Shown: positions 15,656-25,156, counted from the stretch's first letter. The stretch: DNA of 64,000 nucleotides from GWF2-38-69 sp965228125 (GCA_965228125.1 OZ245791.1:310001-374000), one strand, 5' to 3'. Numbers and translations: made by a program. Notes: a model not told the origin generated them from the letters alone.

Positions 15656-18499
15656 TCATACAATCTCCCATTTTATCGTAAAAATTTTTCGCTCTTCAAC
15701 AGTTTGTTTCAGTCTTTCTTCTACTGAATCTATTAGAGCATCTTTTCTAGTTTCTATTTCTTTAGCAGCGTCATCATAAGCCTTCCATGCGTCATTTCTC
15801 TTTTTATCTAAATCCCGCAATTTCTTTTGAATCGAAAGCTTATCAGGCAAATTAGTAGCTACTCTCACTTCTTTTTTAAGAGTTGAAATCTGTTCGTCAT
15901 AATCTTTCAAATCACCTTTTAGAGCTTTGCGTTTATCCTCAGCCCAAAAGTCCAGTTTTTCCATTTCTTCTTCAAACCACTGTGACTGAATCAAAGATAA
16001 CTCTGAAAGAATAGTTTGCTTTCTTTTCTGAACTTCATCCTCCAATTCTTTTGTGCTTTTTGTGTCTTTCGTAGTTATCTCTTTAACAGGCAAATCAAAT
16101 ATTCTTTTTATTGTTTCCTCCGAAAGAATTTCTTCTTGCTCTGTTTTGGCACAAAGTATTAAGTGATCCTGTTCGTCCGCTCCACTGATAGAAAGAAGTG
16201 ATAAAGTTAAAATTCCGGATTTTCCAATATATGGAATGATGTTTTCTGCTTTTTTAGCCCAAGATGTATAATCAAAAATAATGTGACTGCCTGACAAAAT
16301 TCTATTTTTAGATTCGGATATTATTTCCTGTGCAAGCGGATGACCAACTCTGTATCTATGTAACTCGTTCTCAACTCTGCTTAATGAATACACGCCATTT
16401 GATATTGGCGTTTTAAACTTTGTTGAGTTGTTTAATGAAAACTGCAATTTCTCTTCATTAAAATCGGCACAATCCTTTAGTGAGAATTTTGTTAATTCCC
16501 AAAGCATTGAATCATACCTGTTCAAATAATCTCTGCTTACAGAAAGGTTAATTTTCAGTCTATCATGCACATCTGCATCAAAGTTTTCCAGAAGCTTTTT
16601 CCTTGTATCGCTCATCGTAGCTGTAATCTGGCATTCCATCTCATTTTGAAGCCTTTTAAACTCTTCTTCAATTTCTTCAGTATTACGACAGTTTTGGTAA
16701 ATAGCGGCTATTCTTTTTTCAAAATCAACTCCGGATTCAATAACTCCCAAAACTTCATCGCTAGCGCCAAATACTCCTGAAAAGAGTTTAAACTTTTGAT
16801 CCAATAATTCATAAACTCTCTGATCTGCCGCATTCTTACGGTTGATAAAGTTAATGACCACCACATCATGTTTCTGTCCATATCTATGACAGCGGCCTAT
16901 CCTTTGCTCAATTCTTTGTGGATTCCATGGTAAGTCGTAATTCACCACTATCGAGCAAAATTGCAGATTAATTCCTTCTGCTCCAGCTTCTGTGGCTATC
17001 ATTATCTGAGCTGTTTCCTTAAAATAATCAACAAGAGCAGAACGCATATCTGCAGTTTTAGAACCTGCTATTCGATCGCTATTTTTATTCTTATCTATCC
17101 ATCTCTGGTATATTCCTTTTGACAAAGGATCTGTGTTTGTTCCATTGAATAGAACTATTTTTTGAGCATAACCGTTATCTGATAAAAGTTTTATAAGGTA
17201 ATCTTGAGTTCTTCTTGATTCTGTAAAAACGATCGCTTTTTGCGAAGCACCAAGCTCTAAAGCTTTACTAAAGCCTTGCGATAATGCACTTAATAATGCA
17301 AATCCTTTAGAATTCTCAGTAATACTTACAGCTAATTCTCTATACGAATTAAGTTCTTCAATTTCTTTTTCTATTTGTTCCTTCTCTTTGCAGGAAAGTG
17401 TGGCAGTATCTGATTCCTCTCCCCATTCTTCAGCTTCTTCTTCATATTCCACATCTAAGTCATTTTCAATCTCTTCTAATCCTTCTTCTATGATGGCCTC
17501 TTTTAGAATTTTATTTAGCCTTTTTATCAATGACTCTAAAGCTCCAGCAATAGCAAAGGTTGAAGAGGCAAGCAGCTTTCTTAGTATAAGGGTTATAAGT
17601 TGTCTCTGTGAGTTCGGAAGAGCGTATAATAATTCTTTCTGTAAGTAATTGGACACTAGATCATAAAGTTTAACTTCATCATCTGTAGGATAAAATTCCT
17701 CTGTTAAAGGAATTCTGTTTGTATATCTTATATATTCCAATACTTGTCGCCGTAATGTCCTATGGCAAAGAGGGGCTAACCTAGCTTTTAACTCTGTAAA
17801 TGTTGACTCGGAAGAAATTCTGGAATATTGCGATCTAAAGCTCTTTTCATCTCCAAATGCATATTCATCTATAACGCTAACTAGTCCATATAGTTCCATC
17901 AGGGAATTTTGTAATGGAGTAGCCGTGAGAAGTATTTTCGGGACATTTAATAATGCTGTCTTTATTGCTTTGGCAATTTTATTCTCAGTTTTGTAAACAT
18001 TTCTCAATCGATGTGATTCATCAATAACAGCCAGATCCCATTTTTGAGCCAGTATTAATTCTGAATATTTAGCGGCAAACTGGTATGAGCAAATAATTAA
18101 GGATTTTTGAGAAAATGGGTTTATTCCTGTCTTTTCCAACTGTTTATATGTCTTTGCTTCGAGAATAGCTGCTGGCAAATAAAATTTATCAGCCATTTCC
18201 ATTGCCCACTGCTTTCTGAGATTAGCAGGGGTAATTATAAGTATCTTGCGTTTTCTTTCAGACCATTTTTGGGAAATGATTAATCCTGCTTCAATAGTCT
18301 TTCCAAGACCAACTTCATCAGCCAAGATTGTTCCCTTGGAAAGAGGAGATTTAAATGCGAATAAAGCCGCATCCAATTGGTGGGGGTTCAAATCAACTTT
18401 TGCATCAGCCAATGCAGCAGCTAGTTTCTCTCTATCATGAATAGAATGTCTTCTGCTCAGTTCATGTGCATAATAAGTTGCATGATATTCAGTTGTCAT
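15656..18499 (-). CDS. SNF2/RapA-like superfamily 2 helicase
   Basis: A 947-residue SWI2/SNF2-type ATPase. Motif I is DEVGLGKTIEAG (about 61-72), motif II DESHRLRN (about 157), motif III LTATPLQNS, and the C-terminal helicase half has ATEAGAEGINLQFC and QRIGRCHRYGQ, where the terminal QRIGRxxRxGQ is motif VI. The last 150 residues form a long charged coiled coil. Homologues sit in type III-like restriction and other defence operons, where they are thought to translocate on DNA. It is the promoter-proximal gene of the six-gene operon, diverging from the nucleotidyltransferase gene at 18789. Confidence 0.85.
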   Translation of the reverse strand: MTTEYHATYYAHELSRRHSIHDREKLAAALADAKVDLNPHQLDAALFAFKSPLSKGTILADEVGLGKTIEAGLIISQKWSERKRKILIITPANLRKQWAMEMADKFYLPAAILEAKTYKQLEKTGINPFSQKSLIICSYQFAAKYSELILAQKWDLAVIDESHRLRNVYKTENKIAKAIKTALLNVPKILLTATPLQNSLMELYGLVSVIDEYAFGDEKSFRSQYSRISSESTFTELKARLAPLCHRTLRRQVLEYIRYTNRIPLTEEFYPTDDEVKLYDLVSNYLQKELLYALPNSQRQLITLILRKLLASSTFAIAGALESLIKRLNKILKEAIIEEGLEEIENDLDVEYEEEAEEWGEESDTATLSCKEKEQIEKEIEELNSYRELAVSITENSKGFALLSALSQGFSKALELGASQKAIVFTESRRTQDYLIKLLSDNGYAQKIVLFNGTNTDPLSKGIYQRWIDKNKNSDRIAGSKTADMRSALVDYFKETAQIMIATEAGAEGINLQFCSIVVNYDLPWNPQRIEQRIGRCHRYGQKHDVVVINFINRKNAADQRVYELLDQKFKLFSGVFGASDEVLGVIESGVDFEKRIAAIYQNCRNTEEIEEEFKRLQNEMECQITATMSDTRKKLLENFDADVHDRLKINLSVSRDYLNRYDSMLWELTKFSLKDCADFNEEKLQFSLNNSTKFKTPISNGVYSLSRVENELHRYRVGHPLAQEIISESKNRILSGSHIIFDYTSWAKKAENIIPYIGKSGILTLSLLSISGADEQDHLILCAKTEQEEILSEETIKRIFDLPVKEITTKDTKSTKELEDEVQKRKQTILSELSLIQSQWFEEEMEKLDFWAEDKRKALKGDLKDYDEQISTLKKEVRVATNLPDKLSIQKKLRDLDKKRNDAWKAYDDAAKEIETRKDALIDSVEERLKQTVEERKIFTIKWEIV

Positions 18500-18718
18500 T
18501 TAGTTGATTCAGCCCTCAATGTTTTTTATATCTTCCCATTAATGAATATTTTATCATTATATTCTCTTATTTTAAAGATGGATTTAAGTCTATAAAGTTA
18601 AAACTTATTTTACTTTAATCTACGCCATAGGTCATATAGCGTCCTGGCTGGAGTTTCTCTTCTGGAAAAACACCTTTTGAAAAGAATAAATTGTCCTTTG
18701 GAATATAAGAATTCTAGG

Positions 18719-18746
18719 TTGAAATATGTGTCAACATATCTATAAT
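18719..18746 (+). promoter_or_regulatory. Sigma70-type promoter with palindrome in the spacer
   Basis: A -35 like TTGAAA (18719-18724) and a -10 TATAAT (18741-18746) are separated by 16 bp. The inverted repeat ATATGT-GTCA-ACATAT (18724-18739) fills the spacer, so a bound repressor would block the promoter. The next gene pair encodes a winged-helix protein, a likely autoregulator. Transcription would start near 18753. Confidence 0.55.
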
Positions 18747-18788
18747 AGTAATTAAAACACTAATATTAAGCGTAATATATAATATATT

Positions 18789-19388
18789 ATGAAAAAACTA
18801 AGTACAGAAATATTAAATGACACTTTGAAGCTTTTAAATGACAGGATGGAACTTAATGGAGCTGTTCCTGTCAAAATTGTGGTTTGTGGCGGAAGTGCTC
18901 TGATTGCTTCCAACCTCGTAAACAGAACCACTAAGGATGTAGACATTGTTGCTTTATTAGATAATCAAAATCGACTCATCGCGCCAGTTCCATTGCCTGG
19001 CAGCCTATTAAAAGCAGCTGAACAGGTAGCCGAGATATTGGATTTACCTGAAGACTGGATAAATAATGGCCCCAGCAGTGGAGAAGGTGGAATATTTCAA
19101 CTTGGATTGCCTGATTTTTTCCAGGATCGGCTAACGGAAGTTAAATACGGCAAAATTTTGACTGTTTACTTTATCGGCAGGCTTGATCAGATCCATTTCA
19201 AACTTTGGGCCTCCGTAGATAGAGGAGGATATCACATTGATGACCTTATGGCTTTAGCTCCTACCGTGGAGGAAATACTAACTGCTTCAAAATGGTCTAT
19301 GAGTTTAGATACTTCTGAAGGATATAGGGAAATGCTAAAATTGCTTCTCAACAATATAGGATTCAAAAATGTATCTGAAAAAATTTAG
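18789..19388 (+). CDS. DUF6036-type nucleotidyltransferase (AbiEii-like)
   Basis: A 199-residue protein with a minimal nucleotidyltransferase signature: VCGGSALIASNL (residues about 34-45) followed by TTKDVDIVAL (about 49-58), i.e. hGGS then DxD. The rest (FFQDRLTEVKYGKILTVYFIGRLDQIHFKLWA) fits nucleotidyltransferases of the DUF6036/AbiEii group, which are toxin-type or regulatory enzymes. It overlaps the following winged-helix gene by 20 bases. There is no obvious ribosome binding site before ATG 18789. A toxin-antitoxin or abortive-infection role is inferred from the fold and the two-gene layout. Confidence 0.65.
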   Translation: MKKLSTEILNDTLKLLNDRMELNGAVPVKIVVCGGSALIASNLVNRTTKDVDIVALLDNQNRLIAPVPLPGSLLKAAEQVAEILDLPEDWINNGPSSGEGGIFQLGLPDFFQDRLTEVKYGKILTVYFIGRLDQIHFKLWASVDRGGYHIDDLMALAPTVEEILTASKWSMSLDTSEGYREMLKLLLNNIGFKNVSEKI

Positions 19389-20382
19389 AGATGAATACCT
19401 GGAATTGCTATTGTCGTTCCTCTGGCGGCAGTGGTCTTCTTTAGGGATTGGTGGATATGCTGAAAGTGAAGATAAATGGATTATTGATCCTGAAGCGTTG
19501 CTGATCTTCAGCCTTTCAATTGCAAGATATGATGCAAGATTATTTGATGAAATTTTAGATTGGCTCACGATAAACAGCAGATTCATTAACATTCAAAGAA
19601 TTAATAACATAATCAAAAAATATCCCTTTTCTTCAAAGGGTGTTTTAAGTGCTGTTGCTGAGAAAATGGCTTTTCTTGATCCACGAAGAAAAACTAAATG
19701 GATACAACTATCAGAGTCTTATCCTAACAATACTAAAGAAATACTATTTTTTTCGAGAGATGGAATACCGTTAACTGCTGCAAAAGATATTGATATTGAA
19801 TTTGAAAAACATTCTTATATAAGAAACAAACTAATCCTTAGAAAATATTCAAAAATATTTAATCCCGAAAAACCAGTTTCGCTTGTTCTAAAATTAAGGG
19901 CTCTTCTGGGATTGAATGCCAGATGTGAAATTCTGGCCTATCTGGCAGATGGCAGGATAGCTCACCCAAGCAAGATCGCCAGAGATATTTTTTATTATCA
20001 AAAAACAATCCAGGATAATCTTATTGATATGGCATTAAGCGGATTGATATATTGCTCAATTAGCGGGAGAGAAAAACAATATAGGTTATTGCCTGAAAAA
20101 TGGGAACAGATTTTAGGATTAAACGAAACGCCTCATAAGTGGTTAAACTGGTCTCAGCTTTTTTATTGTCTCGAAAAAATATGGCTTAAAATAATATTTT
20201 TGTCAGAAAAAGATTTTAACCCGATACTTACAGCTTCCGAGATAAAAGAACTTACTAAAGAAATTATTCCGGAAATGGAAGAAAATGGTTTTATTCTTGA
20301 AAATAAGAATCTTTATCAGAAAGAAAATATTTTATCACATTTTACATCTGATATCAGAAAGATTTTAATTCATTTAATTTAA
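19369..20382 (+). CDS. Winged-helix partner of the nucleotidyltransferase (antitoxin-like)
   Basis: A 337-residue protein of no family I can name. The N-terminal third is helical and rich in aromatic residues (LLLSFLWRQWSSLGIGGYAES). The middle to C-terminal part has a winged-helix-like stretch: LNARCEILAYLADGRIAHPSKIARDIFYYQKTIQD (about 183-218) and LSGLIYCSISGREKQYRLLPEKW (about 223-245), like a DNA-binding domain with a beta-wing. The gene overlaps the nucleotidyltransferase by 20 bases and ends four bases inside the convergent relaxase stop region. It is probably the repressor of the pair. Confidence 0.5.
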   Translation: MYLKKFRDEYLELLLSFLWRQWSSLGIGGYAESEDKWIIDPEALLIFSLSIARYDARLFDEILDWLTINSRFINIQRINNIIKKYPFSSKGVLSAVAEKMAFLDPRRKTKWIQLSESYPNNTKEILFFSRDGIPLTAAKDIDIEFEKHSYIRNKLILRKYSKIFNPEKPVSLVLKLRALLGLNARCEILAYLADGRIAHPSKIARDIFYYQKTIQDNLIDMALSGLIYCSISGREKQYRLLPEKWEQILGLNETPHKWLNWSQLFYCLEKIWLKIIFLSEKDFNPILTASEIKELTKEIIPEMEENGFILENKNLYQKENILSHFTSDIRKILIHLI

Positions 20383-23372
20383 GTATAGGGCGAAATAGAG
20401 AAGGCCTTTTGATTTTCCTGTTCAGCATAAGGTGCTTTTGAAAAGCTATGTTCTTGTTTATTGTATCCTAAAATCAAATTCAACTTCTGCTTAATTTTCC
20501 TGGTGAATTCAGATAAGGCATTGATGATTCCAGTCTTTCTTTTTTCTGAGATTTCATGCCTTTTATTTTCAACGAGCTCCAGCACGGACTTTCTGTCACC
20601 TTCTTTATTATCGATTCTGATTAAATCCTGTTTATTCTCACAGAAAATCTTCATCTCTTCAACTCCTCTGGTTCCTGCTACATAGGCTGTTTTCTTATCA
20701 GCAAATCTTACGGAAAACCTGTCAAAAGTTATCAGAACGGCTTCAGTAGTTTTACCTTGTGCCTTATGAGAAGTGGAAGCATATCCGTATGTGAATTTTC
20801 TGGTCATAATCACTTTGTTGTCATTAGTGATAATATTTCCTGAAGTGTCAAAGCCTTTGATTTGTAATAATTCACCGTTAATTAATTCCCCGGTTCTGTT
20901 TTTCTCTCCGGTTCTAAGCATGATTTTATCACCTATACCGAGCATGATTTCTTTAGGAATACACACATCATAGAATTTAAGGTTATCTCTTGTGAAAGTC
21001 TGACGCTCTCCTTTTGAGGAAAGACATAGCAACCCTTTGCTAGGATCAACAGATTCAACTGTCCAAAAATGCCCTTTATCTTTTCCTCTTACAGATTCTA
21101 TAATCATTCTAGGCTTATAGTTCTTATACTCTGTTTTCTGTGCATTAGTCCAGTTTAAAGGGATATTGACAGTTATCTTTCGTTCGTCTCTGATTAATCC
21201 TATTTCTTTTAGCTTTTCCCTTATCGCTTCAGATGCTAACAAATTCTCTTTATGTGTCGTATTAACAACAATAACGGATTTGTCTTTTTCATAGTATTGG
21301 ATGTATTCATCAGCTAGTTTCTTATACATGTCATAGTTTTTAACTTCGATAATCGCTCCGATATTATCAAGACTGTTAAAAGCTTCAGCAATCCTGCCAA
21401 AAGCCAGGTCAATTGCTATTTGCCTGTATTTACCTTTCATAGCTGTTTTCTTCTGTCTCTGGATAGCTTTCAGCTGACATCTTTTTATATCAGAATATTT
21501 TAGTTCGATCCTGAATGCGTCCCCGGCTTCAACAGAGATATGCTGCCTAATATCCCCGACATGGAGCACTCTCCAGTTGTTTTTTCTTGCAAGTGCTCCA
21601 AGATCATTAAGCTGTTTTAGTGAAGCCATTCCGCTTTCATCCAGAATAACAAGAGAGTTTGCTTTATATTTAGACTGTAAGCTTTCTTCAACAAGCAATT
21701 TCTGAAGAGAAACAGCCTCTTCAAACGGTTTACCTGTTAATGGTTGGTTGTATTCAGTTTTTATTTTTATCCCGTCCTCTCGCAATACATCTCTGGCTCC
21801 GTTAGATGGAGCGCACAGCAGAACATCATAGCCATTTTCTATATTGGCTCTGACTATTTCGCTAACAGTAAAAGTCTTGCCTGTTCCGGTTCTGCCTATT
21901 AAAGCATTAAACTGATCTTCTGAAGAAATGATCTCATTAACGGCGATTTTCTGTTCCTCATTAAGTTTTTCAGAGGGATTAAAATCTCCTTTAGTAATTT
22001 CTTTAAACTTGTTTTTGCCCTCTTTGATATAGTTTATAATATTCAGTTCCTGCTCAAGGTGCGCTTTAGTCGCTATTTCATCTTTGATTTTGATAAGTTC
22101 ATTATCTTCCATCATATAGGAAAGATAATTCTTCATCATTTTCAAATCAGTCCCCCGTCCCAATGAATGATTTAGCACAGTTGTGAAGTAGTCATAATCC
22201 TTGATGACGCTCTTCCTTTCAAAATGATGATCCTTAGAGTAATCCATTGACTCTCTTAAATTATGAGAAGATAGTCTCTTTGATTGTTCTATTTTTATCT
22301 GATTTTCACGCCGGATTGACCGTTCCCGAAAGTATTCCAGCCTCTTTAGTTGTTCTTCTGATAGGCTTTTCCTTTGGTTTTCTATTACATCAGGGGTAGT
22401 AGCCTCGACTAATCCTGAATCACTTGCTCTGCTGATAACTTTCAGGTATTCATTGAAAAAAGACTCTTTTGTCCAGTTCTGTCCATTTTCAGCTTCGTTG
22501 TATAGGCTTATAAATTTATCTTCATCAAAACCTCTTGTAGCAAAGGAAATGAGTTTCTTCTGTGAATTGCTCAGAACAGTTCCTATCTCGTCTTCAATTC
22601 TTTTTACATGCTCTTCAATTATTCTGGTTCTGCCAGAAAAATGTTTGATAATATCTTCTGTATTCTTAATTTGCGGTGCTCCCTGATCGTCTATTTCAAT
22701 CTCATAACCGCCTTTGATAGCCTCTTTTGCAAGTTCATCCCTATAGACAGCTGTTATATATTTACATCGTTTGTAGAACTCTCCGAACTCTATCGCATAG
22801 TTATTTCCACTAGCTGAAGGAGTTGCATTGAATATGACAATATGATCATGGATTTGAGTCTCAAGTGATCTGTTTGCATCATGTTTAAAATGGGCGCTGC
22901 AGAATTTTCCGGTTTTCTCAATATCGTCGGTTTTATGCTCCTGTCTTGATGTATAAAGCTCCATCTCGGATATTGCTTTTCTTACAGCCCTGTCATGCCA
23001 GTTTCTGATTCTGCTGTCATCAAGAGTAACAGCCATAACAGAAAAGCTTTTTGGCGCCGATACAGTAAAATCATAAAAACTTCTTCTATTGGAAATTTCT
23101 TTTGATACTAATTCATTGCCGAGATTTATCGTCTCTGTCCTTGTCGTATTATTTCTGAGAGTTAACTTTTCTCCGGTTACTGGATTCAGATTGTTCCTTA
23201 GTGCTTCAAATTCACTATCAGTAACAATTTTTCCTTCCTGAATCCCGAACTCACTACATGCTTTCCCTAACCAGTAACCTGTTACGGTCTTCCCTTTTTC
23301 GTAGTAGTCATTAGATTTCAGATGGTTCTCAGCATATCCCTGACCATTTGTAAAAGCTTTTCCTGATAACAT
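20379..23372 (-). CDS. MobF (TrwC/TraI-type) conjugative relaxase-helicase
   Basis: A 997-residue relaxase that nicks DNA at oriT and unwinds it for transfer. The N-terminal relaxase domain has paired tyrosines (Y23-Y24) as the likely nucleophiles and a metal-binding histidine triad with HDH at 175-177 in IHDHIVIFN plus an upstream H (161 or 164). The C-terminal part is a RecD-like helicase with Walker A GRTGTGKTFT near 495, Walker B VILDESGM and the late motif YGYASTSHKAQGKT. This domain order is that of MobF relaxases. Its stop overlaps the end of the convergent winged-helix gene by four bases. Length is typical (about 950-1000). Confidence 0.93.
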   Translation of the reverse strand: MLSGKAFTNGQGYAENHLKSNDYYEKGKTVTGYWLGKACSEFGIQEGKIVTDSEFEALRNNLNPVTGEKLTLRNNTTRTETINLGNELVSKEISNRRSFYDFTVSAPKSFSVMAVTLDDSRIRNWHDRAVRKAISEMELYTSRQEHKTDDIEKTGKFCSAHFKHDANRSLETQIHDHIVIFNATPSASGNNYAIEFGEFYKRCKYITAVYRDELAKEAIKGGYEIEIDDQGAPQIKNTEDIIKHFSGRTRIIEEHVKRIEDEIGTVLSNSQKKLISFATRGFDEDKFISLYNEAENGQNWTKESFFNEYLKVISRASDSGLVEATTPDVIENQRKSLSEEQLKRLEYFRERSIRRENQIKIEQSKRLSSHNLRESMDYSKDHHFERKSVIKDYDYFTTVLNHSLGRGTDLKMMKNYLSYMMEDNELIKIKDEIATKAHLEQELNIINYIKEGKNKFKEITKGDFNPSEKLNEEQKIAVNEIISSEDQFNALIGRTGTGKTFTVSEIVRANIENGYDVLLCAPSNGARDVLREDGIKIKTEYNQPLTGKPFEEAVSLQKLLVEESLQSKYKANSLVILDESGMASLKQLNDLGALARKNNWRVLHVGDIRQHISVEAGDAFRIELKYSDIKRCQLKAIQRQKKTAMKGKYRQIAIDLAFGRIAEAFNSLDNIGAIIEVKNYDMYKKLADEYIQYYEKDKSVIVVNTTHKENLLASEAIREKLKEIGLIRDERKITVNIPLNWTNAQKTEYKNYKPRMIIESVRGKDKGHFWTVESVDPSKGLLCLSSKGERQTFTRDNLKFYDVCIPKEIMLGIGDKIMLRTGEKNRTGELINGELLQIKGFDTSGNIITNDNKVIMTRKFTYGYASTSHKAQGKTTEAVLITFDRFSVRFADKKTAYVAGTRGVEEMKIFCENKQDLIRIDNKEGDRKSVLELVENKRHEISEKRKTGIINALSEFTRKIKQKLNLILGYNKQEHSFSKAPYAEQENQKAFSISPYT

Positions 23373-23388
23373 AAAACATTTCCTAAAA

Positions 23389-23970
23389 TTAATAGTACCC
23401 TTTTATCTGAGCCGCAGACTGCCCATTCTGAAGACTGATAACTGAATCCGGCTCAATAGTAAGATACCAGCCATCCCTGTTCTTCACTTTGAATACTTCC
23501 GGTGCTTTGCTGCACTTCTCCAGGAACTCTTTTCTGACAGTATAAGTTTTCTCTATGGAGTTGAATGTGTAGCAGTAGTTGAATACCAAGCCAATAAACG
23601 TAATTATCACAACAATAGCAATATGGATGCTGCTATAGACATTTTTCTTTTCATTTATGCCTGCTTGAGAATTAGTACTTTGAACAATGTTTGATGGCAG
23701 GGATTTTTTAAAATCATTTATTTCTGTTGATAATTTCTGACCAATATCCTTCTGCTCTTTCAGGATATTCTCAATGGACTGTCTTTCATAGGCCATTCTT
23801 TCAGGGACTTCACCAACAAACTTTGCGATTATTGAGAGTATCAGGCTGATTTTTATCAATGGATCGTTGTCATCATGTATGTTCAAACCTCGCAAATTCC
23901 TGTACATTTCAGTTTTTTGCTCTTCTGTAAGGTTTAGATTTTCCAGAAGTATTTCCAATGATGTTTTCAT
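23389..23970 (-). CDS. Single-pass membrane protein of the relaxase operon
   Basis: A 193-residue protein with an acidic, helical N-terminal cytoplasmic half (about 1-110), one transmembrane segment (SIHIAIVVIITFIGLVFNY, about 116-134) and a C-terminal extracytoplasmic tail of about 55 residues that includes VRKEFLEKCSKAPEVF. ATG 23968-23970 is chosen; an in-frame TTG three codons earlier is possible. Its position between the relaxase and the ParA-like gene suggests a role in anchoring the transfer complex, but no family is recognised. Confidence 0.55.
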   Translation of the reverse strand: MKTSLEILLENLNLTEEQKTEMYRNLRGLNIHDDNDPLIKISLILSIIAKFVGEVPERMAYERQSIENILKEQKDIGQKLSTEINDFKKSLPSNIVQSTNSQAGINEKKNVYSSIHIAIVVIITFIGLVFNYCYTFNSIEKTYTVRKEFLEKCSKAPEVFKVKNRDGWYLTIEPDSVISLQNGQSAAQIKGYY

Positions 23971-24040
23971 TGTAAACAATGCCTTTCAAGATAAAGAGGG
24001 AGAAAGTGCTCTTGTGAAACATTTTCTCCCATTGTTTAAG

Positions 24041-24748
24041 TTACGCTGGCAGTAAGATTTCTTTTACTCTGTCAAATTCGTTAAATATCTGCTTCCTCCA
24101 CATGTGGAGCCTGCATTTTGCTGAAATTTTAGAGAACATAGGGAAGCTGCTATCCATTGCTTTAGTTAAAGTCAGACCATGATTTTCAAGTTCAGTCTGC
24201 CATTCAGGAATTCTAGGTTTCATCTCGATTTCATCTACTTTAAAACCTTCTTTAAACTGAATTGCTTTTTCGCCTGAAAGCCATAGTTCAGGCATTCCTT
24301 GAAATGTATTCTTTACGATTAAGTACTTAACATTTTTCTGAAGGGCCTTGCCCCAATTGAACACTGTTTCAATTGATCCCGGGTTAGCTGTTACACTGCC
24401 TATAGCAAGAAATGAGATGCCCAGATCGTTAGCTGCAGGATACATTTCTTCAAACCATCCAATTAAATCCACGCTTGATCCGGCACCCAGATCAGCTACA
24501 ACAACAGGAGAATCCTCTGAAGAAGCAATATCTATAAAGACATCCAATCCATTAGGCTGCCTGATATTTATTTTCTCGGCCTCAGGGAAGAACCGTTTAA
24601 GGCTTCCTGCTTTTTTATTCTCCATATCACAATCTATAAGTTTTCTGGATATTTTGTTTTCATCATAATATTCTACCAACGACACAAGCGAGGCTGTTTT
24701 TCCTACTCCGCCTTTTCCGCCCATAGTAAAAACGACAAGTTTATTCAT
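24041..24748 (-). CDS. ParA/MinD-like ATPase of the conjugation module
   Basis: A 235-residue P-loop ATPase with the deviant Walker A KGGVGKT (12-18), and the segment PVVVADLGAGSSVD as Walker A' and B region. Such proteins bind ATP, dimerise and act in partition or in conjugation (TraL-like). It lies upstream of the membrane protein and relaxase, and 14 bases downstream of the HTH-like gene, in one minus-strand transcript. Without a ParB partner visible nearby, a role in transfer rather than segregation is more likely. Confidence 0.75.
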   Translation of the reverse strand: MNKLVVFTMGGKGGVGKTASLVSLVEYYDENKISRKLIDCDMENKKAGSLKRFFPEAEKINIRQPNGLDVFIDIASSEDSPVVVADLGAGSSVDLIGWFEEMYPAANDLGISFLAIGSVTANPGSIETVFNWGKALQKNVKYLIVKNTFQGMPELWLSGEKAIQFKEGFKVDEIEMKPRIPEWQTELENHGLTLTKAMDSSFPMFSKISAKCRLHMWRKQIFNEFDRVKEILLPA

Positions 24749-24762
24749 TTTATAATTTCCTT

Positions 24763-25089
24763 TCAGTAAATTGGTTCATCCGGATTAAAGTCAAAGACAA
24801 AATCATCTTTGCTTTTTGGTTCTTTTTTGAGATCTTTAGAATTAGACAGCATCTGTGCAAAAGAGCTATTTGGAGGTTCGTGATTTTTATCTTCACAGAT
24901 CGATATGACTTTCTTTCTTTTCTTAGATCGTGCTTTAACAAAAGAAAATATTGTTGACTGATCGACTTTTAACCCGTATTCTTCTTTTAGCAAAGCTGCT
25001 ATCTTCTGATAACTAAAACCCTCACACCTGGCTGTTTTTATCTTCTCATAATGAGGTAATAGTTTGCTCTGAAATGGCTTACCATACAT
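24763..25089 (-). CDS. Small HTH-like accessory protein next to the candidate oriT
   Basis: A 108-residue basic protein. Residues about 25-52 (GFSYQKIAALLKEEYG, then QSTIFSFVKA) form a predicted helix-turn-helix; then a lysine-rich stretch (RSKKRKK) and an acidic C-terminus follow. Relatives with this layout are TraK-like accessory factors of conjugation. It starts 30 bp from the four-half-site operator 25119-25156 and is the first gene of the transcript leading to ParA-like, membrane protein and relaxase, so it probably binds that operator and oriT. It shares the G-[MF]-S-x2-K-I-A-x2-L-K pattern with 4503-4760. Confidence 0.55.
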   Translation of the reverse strand: MYGKPFQSKLLPHYEKIKTARCEGFSYQKIAALLKEEYGLKVDQSTIFSFVKARSKKRKKVISICEDKNHEPPNSSFAQMLSNSKDLKKEPKSKDDFVFDFNPDEPIY

Positions 25090-25118
25090 AATACGCCTCT
25101 TTTATTGCTCAAATGAAC

Positions 25119-25156
25119 TTCCAATAATGTTCCAATACATTGGAGCTTCATTGGAA
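25119..25156. promoter_or_regulatory. Four-half-site symmetric operator
   Basis: TTCCAAT occurs at 25119-25125 and 25130-25136, then ATTGGAG at 25139-25145 and ATTGGAA at 25150-25156. The two forward half-sites are 11 bp apart, the two inverted ones are 11 bp apart, and a two-base spacer joins the pairs, so the whole block is symmetric. Each pair sits on one face of the helix, as for a protein binding as a dimer of dimers. It lies just upstream of the HTH-like gene and next to the oriT candidate. Confidence 0.65.

Noticed and set aside
15321..15779. 152-codon plus-strand ORF opposite the trypco2-like gene
   Set aside because: It is antisense to two well-supported genes, has no motif, and looks like a mirror ORF.
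7281..18499. BREX, DISARM or Druantia system
   Set aside because: No PglX, PglZ, BrxC, DrmA or DUF1998-type genes are seen; the methyltransferase is of type III Mod form, so a named system is not supported.
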